Shown piece by piece: positions 1 to 9,200 of a stretch of 64,000 nucleotides of DNA. Made by a program: the position numbers and the translations under genes. Origin of the DNA: Marinobacter mangrovi (GTDB lineage Bacteria; Pseudomonadota; Gammaproteobacteria; Pseudomonadales; Oleiphilaceae); NCBI RefSeq assembly GCF_016798325.1, contig NZ_JAERVO010000001.1, forward strand, positions 1,054,001 to 1,118,000, given 5' to 3'. The notes under the pieces are model-generated. The model saw only the letters and a program-made list of their open reading frames with translations. It searched no databases and was not told where the DNA came from. Positions within the stretch are counted from its first letter, which is position 1, and each line of letters opens with the position of its first letter.

Positions 1-124
1 CACCGACGGGCATCGACCGGCGACGCGGTTTATGCACCATCTGCACGGATTGGGCGAGATCCGGCACCCGACCCTGCTGCCGGTCGCTCTCGGACTTGCG
101 GAGCGCATCGAGAATGTACGACAT
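1..124 (-). CDS. gspB: General secretion pathway protein B (GspB/ExeB), N-terminal fragment
   Basis: Only the first 41 codons lie in the window; the gene continues past the left edge. The readable N-terminus is MSYILDALRKSESDRQQGRV, the typical opening of GspB/ExeB proteins. In the family this cytoplasmic segment is followed by one membrane helix and a periplasmic domain. GspB works with the ATPase GspA to help insert or assemble the type II secretion secretin through the peptidoglycan. The ATG lies 4 bp after the stop codon of gspA, so the two are translationally linked. The identity rests on the N-terminal signature plus the gspA neighbour. Confidence 0.85.
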   Translation of the reverse strand, partial: MSYILDALRKSESDRQQGRVPDLAQSVQMVHKPRRRSMPVG

Positions 125-128
125 GCGA

Positions 129-1943
129 TCAGTGAACCTCCGCCGTCTGACGGCGCGCGGGTGAAAGTCGTGGGATTGAGGGATAGAGATCGGAATTCAT
201 CTGGATCAGTGTCTTGGCTCCGGCAATCCCGTCCGGTATCAGGCCATTGAGCGACTGATACCAGACGATCTGATCTTTCAGGCTGGCCGCCATCAGCTCA
301 TCCTGCTTGGTGATGTTACTCTCCAGCGTACTGATCAACTGCATCAGCTTGGCGCTCAGCCAGGCTTCCTCGCCGACGGCCTCGTCATTCGGGACCAGGC
401 TGGACCGGTACGGCGGCAGGCGCCAGACCAGGGAATAATCCCCCAGCCAGTAGCGATCCACCAGGTCCGTGGACAATTTGAGTGTCTGCTCGCCCAGCAC
501 CAGCTTGGCTTCGCCACCCTCCAGCGCGATCAGCGTGGCGTAGCGCGGATCGCCCTTGTCATCGAACAGCTTCAGGATAACCGGTCGGTTGAGCTGTTCG
601 ATGCTGCGCCAGTTCCCCTGCCGGTGCAGACAGCTCAAACCCACGGTCTCGGCAAAGTCGCAGGCGTAATGGTACTGGCCCGCATCGTAATCGAAGCCCC
701 AGCGCGAAAACAGCTGTGTATAGGCCTCGACCTGACTGCGGCCCGCGTCGTCAAGCAGGGACAGCCAGTTCGGAGGCACATTGCCGTCACCGTTGGCCCC
801 GTTGGGATTGCCGGTAAACGGCTGCTCTGCCACGGCGCGGACCACTTCGCCACCGGACGAGGCAGCGGTTTCGGTGGCTTCGGCGGACTCTTCAGCCGCA
901 TCGGCGACAGCGTCGCCGTCGGCCGTTTCGGGATCCGCTACGACCTTGGCCTCAGTCGACGGCGCTATCTCCTTTTCGGGCACTTCAGCGGCCGTCGCTG
1001 TTTCCGCCACCGGTTCTGACGTGCCCGGGCTTAACGGATCAATCGCGCTCCAGCCCAGGAAAAGCACCACCATCAGACAGGCGGCGGCCGCGGCGACGTA
1101 GCGTAATTTCAGCTTATTGATCGGCAGCCTCGGGTGCGGGCGCCCCAGCACTTCCCGGGCGGCCTGGGCAATGTGGTCACGGTTAACTTCGTGTGTCCCT
1201 TCGGAATAGGCCCCCAACAACGCCCGATCACAAATCAGGTTGATAACGCGCGGAATCCCCCCGCTCAGACGATAGAGCTGGGCCATGCGGGCCGAATTAA
1301 AGAATTCACTGCGCTGCCCCGCCACGCTCAGGCGATAACGCAGGTAGGCCGGCAGTTCGCTGCGATCGATGGCATCCAGGTGGTAGCGGGCCGTAACCCG
1401 CTGGGCGAGTTGCCGCAGCTCCCTGGTCTCGAGCATTTCCTGAAGCTCGGGCTGGCCCAGCAGGACAATCTGCAACAGCTTTTTCTCGGCGGTTTCCAGA
1501 TTGGTGAGCAAGCGCAGTTGCTCCAGCACATCCGCCGACAGGTTCTGGGCCTCGTCGATGATCAGTACCTGGTGCCGGCCACGGGCGTGGGCATCCAGCA
1601 GGTGCTGGTTCACCAGATCGATCAGGCGCTTGATGGTGCTGCCGGCGGGATGGCGGATGCCGAGCTCATCACAGATGCTGGACAGCAACTCGCGGGCTGA
1701 CAACCGCGGATTCAGCACCAGGGCAATATCCACGTTCTCGGGCACGTTTTCGATGAAGCAGCGGCAGACGGTGGTTTTGCCGGTGCCGACTTCGCCGGTG
1801 ATGACAATAAACCCGCCCTGCCCCTGAACGCCATACATCAGGTGCGCCAATGCTTCTTTGTGCCGTTCGCTCAAATAGAGATAACGGGGATCCGGCGCAA
1901 TCGAGAAGGGAGGTTCCCGAAAGCCGAAAAACTCGTAGTACAT
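129..1943 (-). CDS. gspA: General secretion pathway ATPase GspA/ExeA with C-terminal peptidoglycan-binding domain
   Basis: An AAA ATPase of the ExeA family, an inner-membrane protein that with GspB helps the type II secretin cross the cell wall. The N-terminus MYYEFFGFREPPFSIAPDPR matches the family start, so the ATG at 1943 is preferred over the GTG 18 bp upstream. Walker A is GEVGTGKTT and Walker B is VLIIDEAQNL. After the AAA domain comes one hydrophobic segment (near residue 285), then an acidic Ala/Glu-rich linker. A C-terminal peptidoglycan-binding domain ends the protein (around YQSLNGLIPDGIAGAKT). Length (604 aa) is a little above ExeA. PEP-CTERM loci carry a related ATPase, but the gspB partner and the wall-binding domain favour GspA. 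Confidence 0.85.
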   Translation of the reverse strand: MYYEFFGFREPPFSIAPDPRYLYLSERHKEALAHLMYGVQGQGGFIVITGEVGTGKTTVCRCFIENVPENVDIALVLNPRLSARELLSSICDELGIRHPAGSTIKRLIDLVNQHLLDAHARGRHQVLIIDEAQNLSADVLEQLRLLTNLETAEKKLLQIVLLGQPELQEMLETRELRQLAQRVTARYHLDAIDRSELPAYLRYRLSVAGQRSEFFNSARMAQLYRLSGGIPRVINLICDRALLGAYSEGTHEVNRDHIAQAAREVLGRPHPRLPINKLKLRYVAAAAACLMVVLFLGWSAIDPLSPGTSEPVAETATAAEVPEKEIAPSTEAKVVADPETADGDAVADAAEESAEATETAASSGGEVVRAVAEQPFTGNPNGANGDGNVPPNWLSLLDDAGRSQVEAYTQLFSRWGFDYDAGQYHYACDFAETVGLSCLHRQGNWRSIEQLNRPVILKLFDDKGDPRYATLIALEGGEAKLVLGEQTLKLSTDLVDRYWLGDYSLVWRLPPYRSSLVPNDEAVGEEAWLSAKLMQLISTLESNITKQDELMAASLKDQIVWYQSLNGLIPDGIAGAKTLIQMNSDLYPSIPRLSPARRQTAEVH

Positions 1944-2102
1944 GGGTGTCCAGTCTGTCACGGGATATTGCCAGGAACCCCGTATGATACCGTCCCGCTC
2001 TTATCACTGTCACCACGTGTCGTGTTCTTCGGCGTCTTTCTGTGACCCAGGCAATTCGAGCTCAACGCATGCCTTCACGTCAGGCAGGTTTCGGAATGCA
2101 AC

Positions 2103-3587
2103 TCAGGTTTCCTGGGAAGAAACCAACCGAAGATCCCCACGTCGACTCTGCATCTGATCACGCACTCTCTGGATACAACGCTCCAGCGTCTTCGAGATCT
2201 TGGCGTGTGACCGAATCATGGAGATCTTGGGCCAGGTCGCCCGTTCCCCTTCCAGCATCATCTGGCGAATGAACGCCGGCGACGGGTTGGACAGCATCTG
2301 CGAGTAGTGGCGCCAGGAATAATGCGGCGCGATGGTGATGTCCCCGGAATAACGCTGGGCCATGATGGTATACAGGTGGCCGGCCACCTGACGGAACAGC
2401 TCCGGTTGCACCCGTTTGCGCAGGTAGTCGAACAGCCCGGTGCCGTGGAACTGCACCTCGGACTTCAGGACGTGCATGGGCAGGTTCAGCAGGCCCAGTT
2501 TTTCATCCCGGCCCCGCCGGTTCAGGAACGGCACCACATGCGGGTTGCTCTGACTGACGATCGTGTAATTGACGTCGTACAGGTGCATCAATCGTTCGAC
2601 GGGCAGATCGCTGACAACCGAACCGTCGACGAACTTGAGACGGGGCATGTAAGGCAACACGGCCCCCTGCAGGTCTTTCTTCATCAAGGTCACCGGCGGG
2701 AAGATGCCCGGCACGGCCGCCGAGGCCAGCGCGGCGCTCCAGACCAGCAGATAAGGCGAGGTGTACCCGCACAGCAGCCGGGATTTCTGGTTGGCCTGTA
2801 CCGGAGAAACGCTGATGTTGATCGAACGACCGGTCCGGTCGAAGGCTTCCTCAAACGTATACTCGCCCATATTCGCGCGTAAATTGGCCAGCAGCTGCTT
2901 CTGGTCCATAAAACCCTGGCCGTTGAGTCCGCGCAGCAGGCCGTTCCATTTCCAGGCCTTGAGGTGATGGGTTTCCGGATTGAACAGGTCGGGGATTTCA
3001 GCGTCGGTGTGCGTGCCCAGGATACCGGCCACGATCGCGCCCACGCTGGAGCCGGCAATCGTCTGGGGCAACAGGCCCCGCTCCCAGAGCGCCTTGATCA
3101 CCCCCAGGTGAAACGTCCCCAGGGAAGCACCACCGCTCAGAAGCAGAGCGGGCCGGCCGTAGCTGGTCAGGGTGTCCTGGAAAAAGCGGAGTTTGGCCTC
3201 GGGAATGAACCCCGGGATCGGCTGGTCGCAGAGAAAATCCAGGGATTCGCAGACCTGATTGATGTAGGTCTCGATCAGGTGTTTGGTACCCACCCGCGAA
3301 CGGCTGTAGAGCGCCGGGTTCCCCATATTGCCGAGATCGTGGTGCAACCCTTCGCGCAGCGCCCGCCGCAGTCGCTCGTAATCCTGGTTCTGGTGGTATT
3401 CCCGCAGGTGGGTCAGACGGTCGTAGATGAGCTCATAGTGATAGAGATCCGACGGATTCTCTTCCTTCCATTCGACATTGCCCTCGAGGTAGTCCAACTC
3501 CAGGGCCGCGGCCTTCCACATCTCGTAGTTCGGCGCCTGCGCCAGGCGCTTGCGATACTTTTCGATCTTGCCGGCTGCAATCATCAT
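2103..3587 (-). CDS. Patatin-like phospholipase/triacylglycerol lipase with N-terminal DUF3336
   Basis: A serine acyl hydrolase of the patatin family. The oxyanion loop is SGGASLG (about 151-157), the nucleophile elbow GSSVG puts Ser at 181, and the dyad Asp is in DGS at 321. The first ~140 residues form the DUF3336 domain found in yeast Tgl3/4/5-type lipases and many lipid-storing bacteria. No signal peptide is visible, so it is probably cytoplasmic and acts on triacylglycerol or phospholipid. It starts 46 bp after the stop of mlaA on the same strand, so it may be cotranscribed with a phospholipid-transport gene. Substrate cannot be told from sequence. Confidence 0.85.
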   Translation of the reverse strand: MMIAAGKIEKYRKRLAQAPNYEMWKAAALELDYLEGNVEWKEENPSDLYHYELIYDRLTHLREYHQNQDYERLRRALREGLHHDLGNMGNPALYSRSRVGTKHLIETYINQVCESLDFLCDQPIPGFIPEAKLRFFQDTLTSYGRPALLLSGGASLGTFHLGVIKALWERGLLPQTIAGSSVGAIVAGILGTHTDAEIPDLFNPETHHLKAWKWNGLLRGLNGQGFMDQKQLLANLRANMGEYTFEEAFDRTGRSINISVSPVQANQKSRLLCGYTSPYLLVWSAALASAAVPGIFPPVTLMKKDLQGAVLPYMPRLKFVDGSVVSDLPVERLMHLYDVNYTIVSQSNPHVVPFLNRRGRDEKLGLLNLPMHVLKSEVQFHGTGLFDYLRKRVQPELFRQVAGHLYTIMAQRYSGDITIAPHYSWRHYSQMLSNPSPAFIRQMMLEGERATWPKISMIRSHAKISKTLERCIQRVRDQMQSRRGDLRLVSSQET

Positions 3588-3633
3588 GGTCCCCTGGCGG
3601 AGCCAATGCCTTGCAATCGGCTATCGGCTTCAC

Positions 3634-4398
3634 CTAGAAATTGTCGAGCATCACATCATTATCGTCGTTGGCAAACGGGTCACTTTCAACTTTGCCATCG
3701 TTGATCAGGAATTGCCGACGCTGGAGGTAGGCGTTCCTTACAAAAGTGTAGCTGTCGCCCGAGATAAAACTTTCTGCCGGAATCAGATCGGCCCGCTTGT
3801 CCACAATTTGCAACCCGCGCATGTAGTAATTTTCCGGGCTCTCGATGTAATCCCAGGTGCTGGGCATCACCGTCAGGTCGCCGACCAGGCCACCAAAATC
3901 ACGACCGGTCGACGGCCCCAGGAACGGCAGGACCAGATAGGGCCCGCTACCCACACCCCAGTAGCCGAGGGTTTGACCGAGATCCTCGGGACGCTCAGGT
4001 AGATCAAACGCCGTGCCCACGTCAATCAGGCCGCCAAGACCAAATGTGGTGTTGTAGGTGAATCGTCCCAGTGCGACCACGGCGGACTCCCCCTTCAACT
4101 GCAGCACACTGTTGACGAAATTATTCAGCTCGCCAAGGTTTGTGAAGAAGTTGGTCACGCCCTTGTCGACAAAATCCGGCGTAATAAACCGGTAGCCCTC
4201 GGCCACCGGGCGCAGGAACCAGTCGTCGATGAACTCGTTGAACGCATAGACGTTCCGGTTCCAGCCCTCCCAGGGATCGCGCTCATCCTTGGGATCCTTA
4301 CTTTGCTGAGCCAGCGCGTGATTGGCGGCGAGAAAGGTCAGCAAAACCAGTGCAACACGCCCATGGCGGGCTCCGGCGAAAGCAGTCAGGAATTTCAT
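3634..4398 (-). CDS. mlaA: MlaA/VacJ family outer-membrane phospholipid-transport protein
   Basis: MlaA removes mislocalised phospholipid from the outer leaflet of the outer membrane and passes it to the Mla pathway. Family signatures visible are DPWEGWNRNVYAFNEFIDDW, the GLGGLIDVGTAF region, and GQTLGYWGVGSGPYLVLPFL followed by GPSTGRDF. The N-terminus is a signal peptide ending near ALAQQ, but no lipobox cysteine is present. The family in Enterobacteria is lipidated, so this version is probably released by signal peptidase I. The gene leads a likely two-gene unit with the patatin lipase and diverges from the thioesterase gene. Confidence 0.9.
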   Translation of the reverse strand: MKFLTAFAGARHGRVALVLLTFLAANHALAQQSKDPKDERDPWEGWNRNVYAFNEFIDDWFLRPVAEGYRFITPDFVDKGVTNFFTNLGELNNFVNSVLQLKGESAVVALGRFTYNTTFGLGGLIDVGTAFDLPERPEDLGQTLGYWGVGSGPYLVLPFLGPSTGRDFGGLVGDLTVMPSTWDYIESPENYYMRGLQIVDKRADLIPAESFISGDSYTFVRNAYLQRRQFLINDGKVESDPFANDDNDVMLDNF

Positions 4399-4557
4399 TT
4401 AGCAGCCTGATATTTTGACTTCAAACAAGTTTTATCGAAAATAGCCCGTCGCGCCGGATACGGTCATCCGCATATACCGCAATTGAAGCTGCCTCGAATA
4501 GCGTCTCTTGACGTTGGCGGGCAACCGGAACAACAGCTCCGATGAGGGAAACAAGCC

Positions 4558-4965
4558 ATGTCAGAATTCGGAAATCACGTCCACTCCCTGGACATCCCCA
4601 TGCGTTGGGGAGATATGGATGCCTATGGGCACGCCAACCATACGGTTTATTTCCGCTTTTTTGAAGAAGCCCGTATCACGTGGCTGGGTTCTGAGAACCT
4701 GCGCAACCTTCCGGACGGTACGGGGCCGGTCATCATCAAGACCAGCGCCACCTTCCTGAAGGAACTGAACTATCCGGCCACCGTGACCGTCAGTACCTAT
4801 GCCGGCAAAGCGGGCAACAGCAGCCTGGAGACGTTCTACACGCTTCACGACAGCGCCACCGGCGACAAGTACGCCGAGGGCTACGCCAAGATCGTCTGGT
4901 TCGACCACCAAACGAGGAAGTCGACACGGCTGCCCGACAGATTACGCGCACTGGCGGCAGAATAA
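4558..4965 (+). CDS. Acyl-CoA thioesterase, 4HBT hotdog family
   Basis: A 135-residue single-hotdog thioesterase. The 4HBT signature RWGDMDAYGHANHTVYFRFF near the N-terminus contains the Asp expected to be catalytic. These enzymes hydrolyse acyl-CoA (or hydroxybenzoyl-CoA) thioesters in the cytoplasm and are usually tetramers. The ATG has a Shine-Dalgarno GAGGGA about 8 bp upstream. It stands alone on the plus strand, divergent from mlaA and convergent with the FabH-like gene. Chain-length preference cannot be read from sequence. Confidence 0.85.
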   Translation: MSEFGNHVHSLDIPMRWGDMDAYGHANHTVYFRFFEEARITWLGSENLRNLPDGTGPVIIKTSATFLKELNYPATVTVSTYAGKAGNSSLETFYTLHDSATGDKYAEGYAKIVWFDHQTRKSTRLPDRLRALAAE

Positions 4966-5020
4966 ATGCCTGATCCTGCCGAATTTGCGGGCAATCCTCG
5001 CCCGGATTGGGTTCATCCAA

Positions 5021-5051
5021 GAAAAAACCCGCCTGCTCAACAGGCGGGTTT
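5021..5051 (-). terminator. Rho-independent terminator after the FabH-like gene
   Basis: An 11-bp perfect stem (5025-5035 with 5041-5051) with loop CTCAA. Read on the minus strand the stem runs into six T residues, placing it 19 bp after the FabH-like stop codon. On the plus strand no T run follows, so it mainly serves the minus strand. Confidence 0.85.
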
Positions 5052-5069
5052 CACAACGTTCCAGACCGA

Positions 5070-6191
5070 TCAGCGTTTCCGGATCACAACGCTGCCAATC
5101 GAATAACCCGCCCCGAAGGAACAGATCACACCCAGATCGCCGCTGACCAGGTCATCGCGATGCAGGTGGAAAGCGATGATCGAACCCGCGGAGCTTGTAT
5201 TGGCGTATTCATCGAGGATCACCGGTGCTTCCTCGATGTTCGCGTCCCGGCCCAGCACGCGCCGTGCAATCAACTGGTTCATGTTGAGGTTGGCCTGGTG
5301 CAGCCACATCCGGCGCAGGTCTTCCGGCTCTAATTCCAGACTGGCCAGATGGCCCTGGATGGTCTCAGCCACCAGCGGTGAGACTTCCTTGAACACCTTG
5401 CGGCCTTGCTGGATAAAGAGCTTGTCCGGCTGGCCAATGCCCTCTTCGGCGCCCCGATTGAGGAAGCCAAAGTTGTTCCGGATGTTGTTGGAGAACTGCG
5501 TCTTCAGGCGCGTGCCCAGAATATCGAAGCCCTGTCCGTCAGCAACGCGATCTTCGCGCTCGACCAGAATTGCCGTGCAGGCATCCCCGAAGATGAAGTG
5601 GCTGTCCCGGTCGCGGAAATTCAGATGGCCGGAACAGATCTCCGGGCTGATCACCAACACGGCGTTGGCAGTACCGTTCTCGACGGCGTTCGCCGCTGCC
5701 TGCAGGCCGAAGGTGGCGGAGCTACAGGCCACGTTCACGTCATAAGCAAACCCGTCGATGCCCAGCGCCGCCTGAACCTCGATGGAAATCGCCGGGTACG
5801 GGCGCTGCATGTTCGAACAGGCGACAATCACCGCGTCCACGTCGTCTACACTGCGGCCGGCCTGCTCCAGCGCCTGCCTGGCCGCCACCACGGACATGTC
5901 ACACTGAACGCTGGGCTCGTCGTTGGCACGCTCAGGAATCCGCGGACACATGCGCTCGGGATCCAGGATGCCATCCTTGTCGATCACATGGCGCCGCTTG
6001 ATGCCGGAGGCCTTTTCAATAAATTCCGGTGCCGACGGCAGCAGGGCCTCGCATTCACCGCGTTCGATCTCTTCCGCATGATCCCGGTTAAAGCGTTCGA
6101 CATAGGCATTGAACGCGTCGACCAGTTCTTCGTTATCGATATACGCTGGCGGGGTATACAGCCCGGTTCCGCTGATGACGGCTTTGATCAC
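5070..6191 (-). CDS. Beta-ketoacyl-ACP synthase III, FabH2-like
   Basis: A 373-residue KAS III thiolase-fold enzyme that condenses an acyl-CoA with malonyl-ACP. The triad is visible: Cys156 (NVACSSATF), His298 (WLHQANLNM) and Asn331 (YANTSSAGS). It is longer than E. coli FabH (317 aa) and has an extended N-terminal insert. In length and opening residues (MIKAVISGTGLYTPP) it resembles, as I recall it, Pseudomonas PA3286 (FabH2), which uses medium-chain acyl-CoA to shunt beta-oxidation products into fatty acid synthesis. It sits near other fatty-acid genes. The short-chain FabH role is less likely but not excluded. Confidence 0.85.
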   Translation of the reverse strand: MIKAVISGTGLYTPPAYIDNEELVDAFNAYVERFNRDHAEEIERGECEALLPSAPEFIEKASGIKRRHVIDKDGILDPERMCPRIPERANDEPSVQCDMSVVAARQALEQAGRSVDDVDAVIVACSNMQRPYPAISIEVQAALGIDGFAYDVNVACSSATFGLQAAANAVENGTANAVLVISPEICSGHLNFRDRDSHFIFGDACTAILVEREDRVADGQGFDILGTRLKTQFSNNIRNNFGFLNRGAEEGIGQPDKLFIQQGRKVFKEVSPLVAETIQGHLASLELEPEDLRRMWLHQANLNMNQLIARRVLGRDANIEEAPVILDEYANTSSAGSIIAFHLHRDDLVSGDLGVICSFGAGYSIGSVVIRKR

Positions 6192-6299
6192 GTGACACTC
6201 CAGAATTCAGATGTAATTGCACCAAATAGTAACACACAGAGCCTGTTCTGCAGCCGCAACGACGCATCCTGGAGCACCTTGCGGAGGGACAGGCCGGCG

Positions 6300-9200
6300 T
6301 CAGGTGCTCACCTTTTCCCATTGCCGGTCCAGGCGCTGCACCGATACGGTTGTGGCCGTCCCCAACTGCTGCGCGAAAAACGACACCCGGTATTCTTCCA
6401 GCATCCACCGATACCGCAGCAGTTCAGGGTCACTGAGACCCTGCTTTTCGTGGGCTTCGCGACGCTTGGCGTAGCGGGACCAGAGTCCTTCGAACTCGTG
6501 CAGGAAGGTCCGCTCGCGCCCCATCTCCCGCGGCATTTTCTCCAGGCGGACCTCAACGGCGTCCAGGTAGCGCGGGAAATGCGCCAGCCATTCGCCCGGC
6601 GTGGCCACCAGGAATCCCGGATAGATCAGCTGGGACAGCTGGAATTTCACATCCGCCATGCTGTTGGCCAGCGCCAGGGGAATCTTGCCTTTGAGCTGCT
6701 TCATCAAGCCGTTGTAGGTCTTGAGAATGGCGTGCACCAATCGCGCCCGCTCTTCCAGGAACGGGATGAAGTCGCCGCGATGCGCGTCGAAAAGCGTGTC
6801 GAACGCCGCTTTATCACGTGGCAAGCTCTCGGCCAGGAAATGATCAATGACCGATGAGATCAACAGGTCGTCCCGCAGCGACTCGGCCTTGCCCACCGGC
6901 GCAAACAGCAGCGCCGCGCTCTTGAACTCGAGCAGCTTGCGTTCGATGCCGTCCAGCGTACTGCCGAACCGGTTGACGATCAGTCTCGCGACACCGCGTT
7001 CGGTGACCCGCCGACTCGTCAGCGGATCCAGGCAACGAATGGGACGCACCTGTCGACCGAGATCCTCCAGGGCTGGATAAACCCGCACACGCATGCCGCC
7101 CTTCTCGGTGTCGACCGATTCGGGCAGCGATCCGAAGGCCCAGTGTTCGGCGGGATCACTGTCTTTGGTCGGACCGGTCTCCGGCGCCTGTGACAGCGCT
7201 TCTTCCGCCCGGCCTTCCAGGCGCGACTGGATATCGGTGACGTCACGCCCCTCGGCCAGCTTGCCACCCTGGTCGTCAACGACCCGGATATTCATCTGAA
7301 GGTGGGCCGGCAGCTCGATGCCCTGCCAGGCTTCCGGATCAATACGAACACCGGTCATGCGGCGCAGCTGATCCGCCAGCTTCTCGGTCAACGGTTCGTT
7401 GGACGGTGTCATGTTGGCCAGCGCGGCATCCACAAAATCCGGGACCGGCACGAAATTCCGGCGGATAGCCTTGGGCAGCCCTTTCACCAGATGGATACAT
7501 TTCTCCCGCAGCAGCCCCGGTACCAGCCAGTCGACCCGATGGGCCGGCACCTGCTTCAGGGCCATCAGGGGCACCTGCAGGGTGACGCCATCGTCCTGGC
7601 TGGTGGGCTCGAACTGGTAGCTCAACGGGTAATGGACGCCTTCCCACTGCAGCTCGTCGGGGTACTCTGTCTCCAGTCCCGCATCCGGATCGCGTTGGAG
7701 AATATCCGCTTCGGTCAGCTCAAGCGCCTTGATCTCACTGGCAGAAAGCTCTTTCCACCAGGCTTCGAAGTGTTGACCGCTCACCACCGAATCCGGCAGA
7801 CGCTCGTGGTAGAAAGCCACCAGCGTTTCTTCATCGACCAGCAAATCCCGACGGCGGGACTTGCGCTCCATACCCTCGACCGTGTCCAGCATCTCCCGGT
7901 TGTGGCGAATAAACGGCGCCCGGGTGCTGTAATCGCCCTCAACCAGCGCCCGCCGGAGGAACAGCTGGCGCGCTTCCGCGGGGTCCACCTTGGCGTAGCC
8001 AATACGCCGGCGCGGTACGATGTCCAGCCCGTAAAGGCTGACTTTTTCGTAGCCCATCACCTGGGCGCGCTTGCGCTCCCAGTGGGGTTCGAAATAATGA
8101 CGCTTCACCACATGCCCGGCCAACGGCTCGACCCACTCCGGTTCGATACGGGCCAGCATGCGCGCAAACACCCGGCTGGTTTCGACAATCTCCGCCGCGA
8201 CAATCCATTTCGGTGTCGTCTTCGCCACCTTGGAGCCGGGGAACAGCATCACCTTTCGATTGCGGGTCGCCAGATACTCCCGCTTTTCGTACTTGGTGGC
8301 CACCTGCCCCAGCAGACCGGAAAGAATGGCCTTGTGCATTGCCTCGTAGCTGGCCGTCCTGGTGTTGACCGGCAGCTTTTGATCCCGGCACAGCAACGTC
8401 AGTTGGCGATGGACGTCCCGCCACTCCCGCATCCGCATGTAGGACAGGAACGACTTCTGGCACAGACGCCGCAACTGGTTCTGGGACAGGTCCTGGCGCT
8501 GCTCTTCGTAAACATTCCAGATATTGAGCAGGGTGACGAAATCCGATTCCTTGTCGTTGAACGGCGCGTGGGCCTGATCGGCCGCCTGCTGCTTGTCCTG
8601 CGGGCGCTCCCGCGGGTCCTGAACGCTCAAGCCGGCGATGACCACCAGCACCTCGGCCAGACTGCCCTGCTCGGCACCGGCCACCAGCATTCGCGCCAGA
8701 CGCGGGTCGACCGGCAGACGTGCCATGGTCCGGCCCAGTTTGGTCAACTGACGCTTCGGGTTCACCGCCCCCAACTCTTCAAGCAATTTATAGCCGTCGT
8801 TGACCAGACGATTGTCGGGTGCTTCCAAAAACGGGAAGTTGCGGATATCACCAAGACCGGACACGGCCATCTGCAGGATGACCGAGGCCAGGTTAGTCCG
8901 CAGGATCTCGGGATCGGTGTACTCCGGGCGGCTCAGGAAATCGGCTTCGTCGTAAAGACGGAAACAGATACCCGGCGCTACCCGGCCGCAACGCCCTTTC
9001 CGCTGATTGGCGCTGGCCTGGGAAATCGGTTCGACAGGCAGGCGCTGGATTTTCGAACGCACGCTGTAACGGCTGATGCGGGCAACGCCGGTATCGATCA
9101 CGTAGCGAATACCGGGTACCGTCAGCGATGTTTCCGCCACGTTGGTGGACAGCACAATACGGCGCCCGGCGTGACCCTGGAAGATCCGGTTCTGTTCACG

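Noticed and set aside
129-1943. ATPase as the PEP-CTERM-locus secretion ATPase
   Set aside because: The GspB N-terminus directly downstream and the peptidoglycan-binding domain point to GspA, and the exosortase genes are about 40 kb away.
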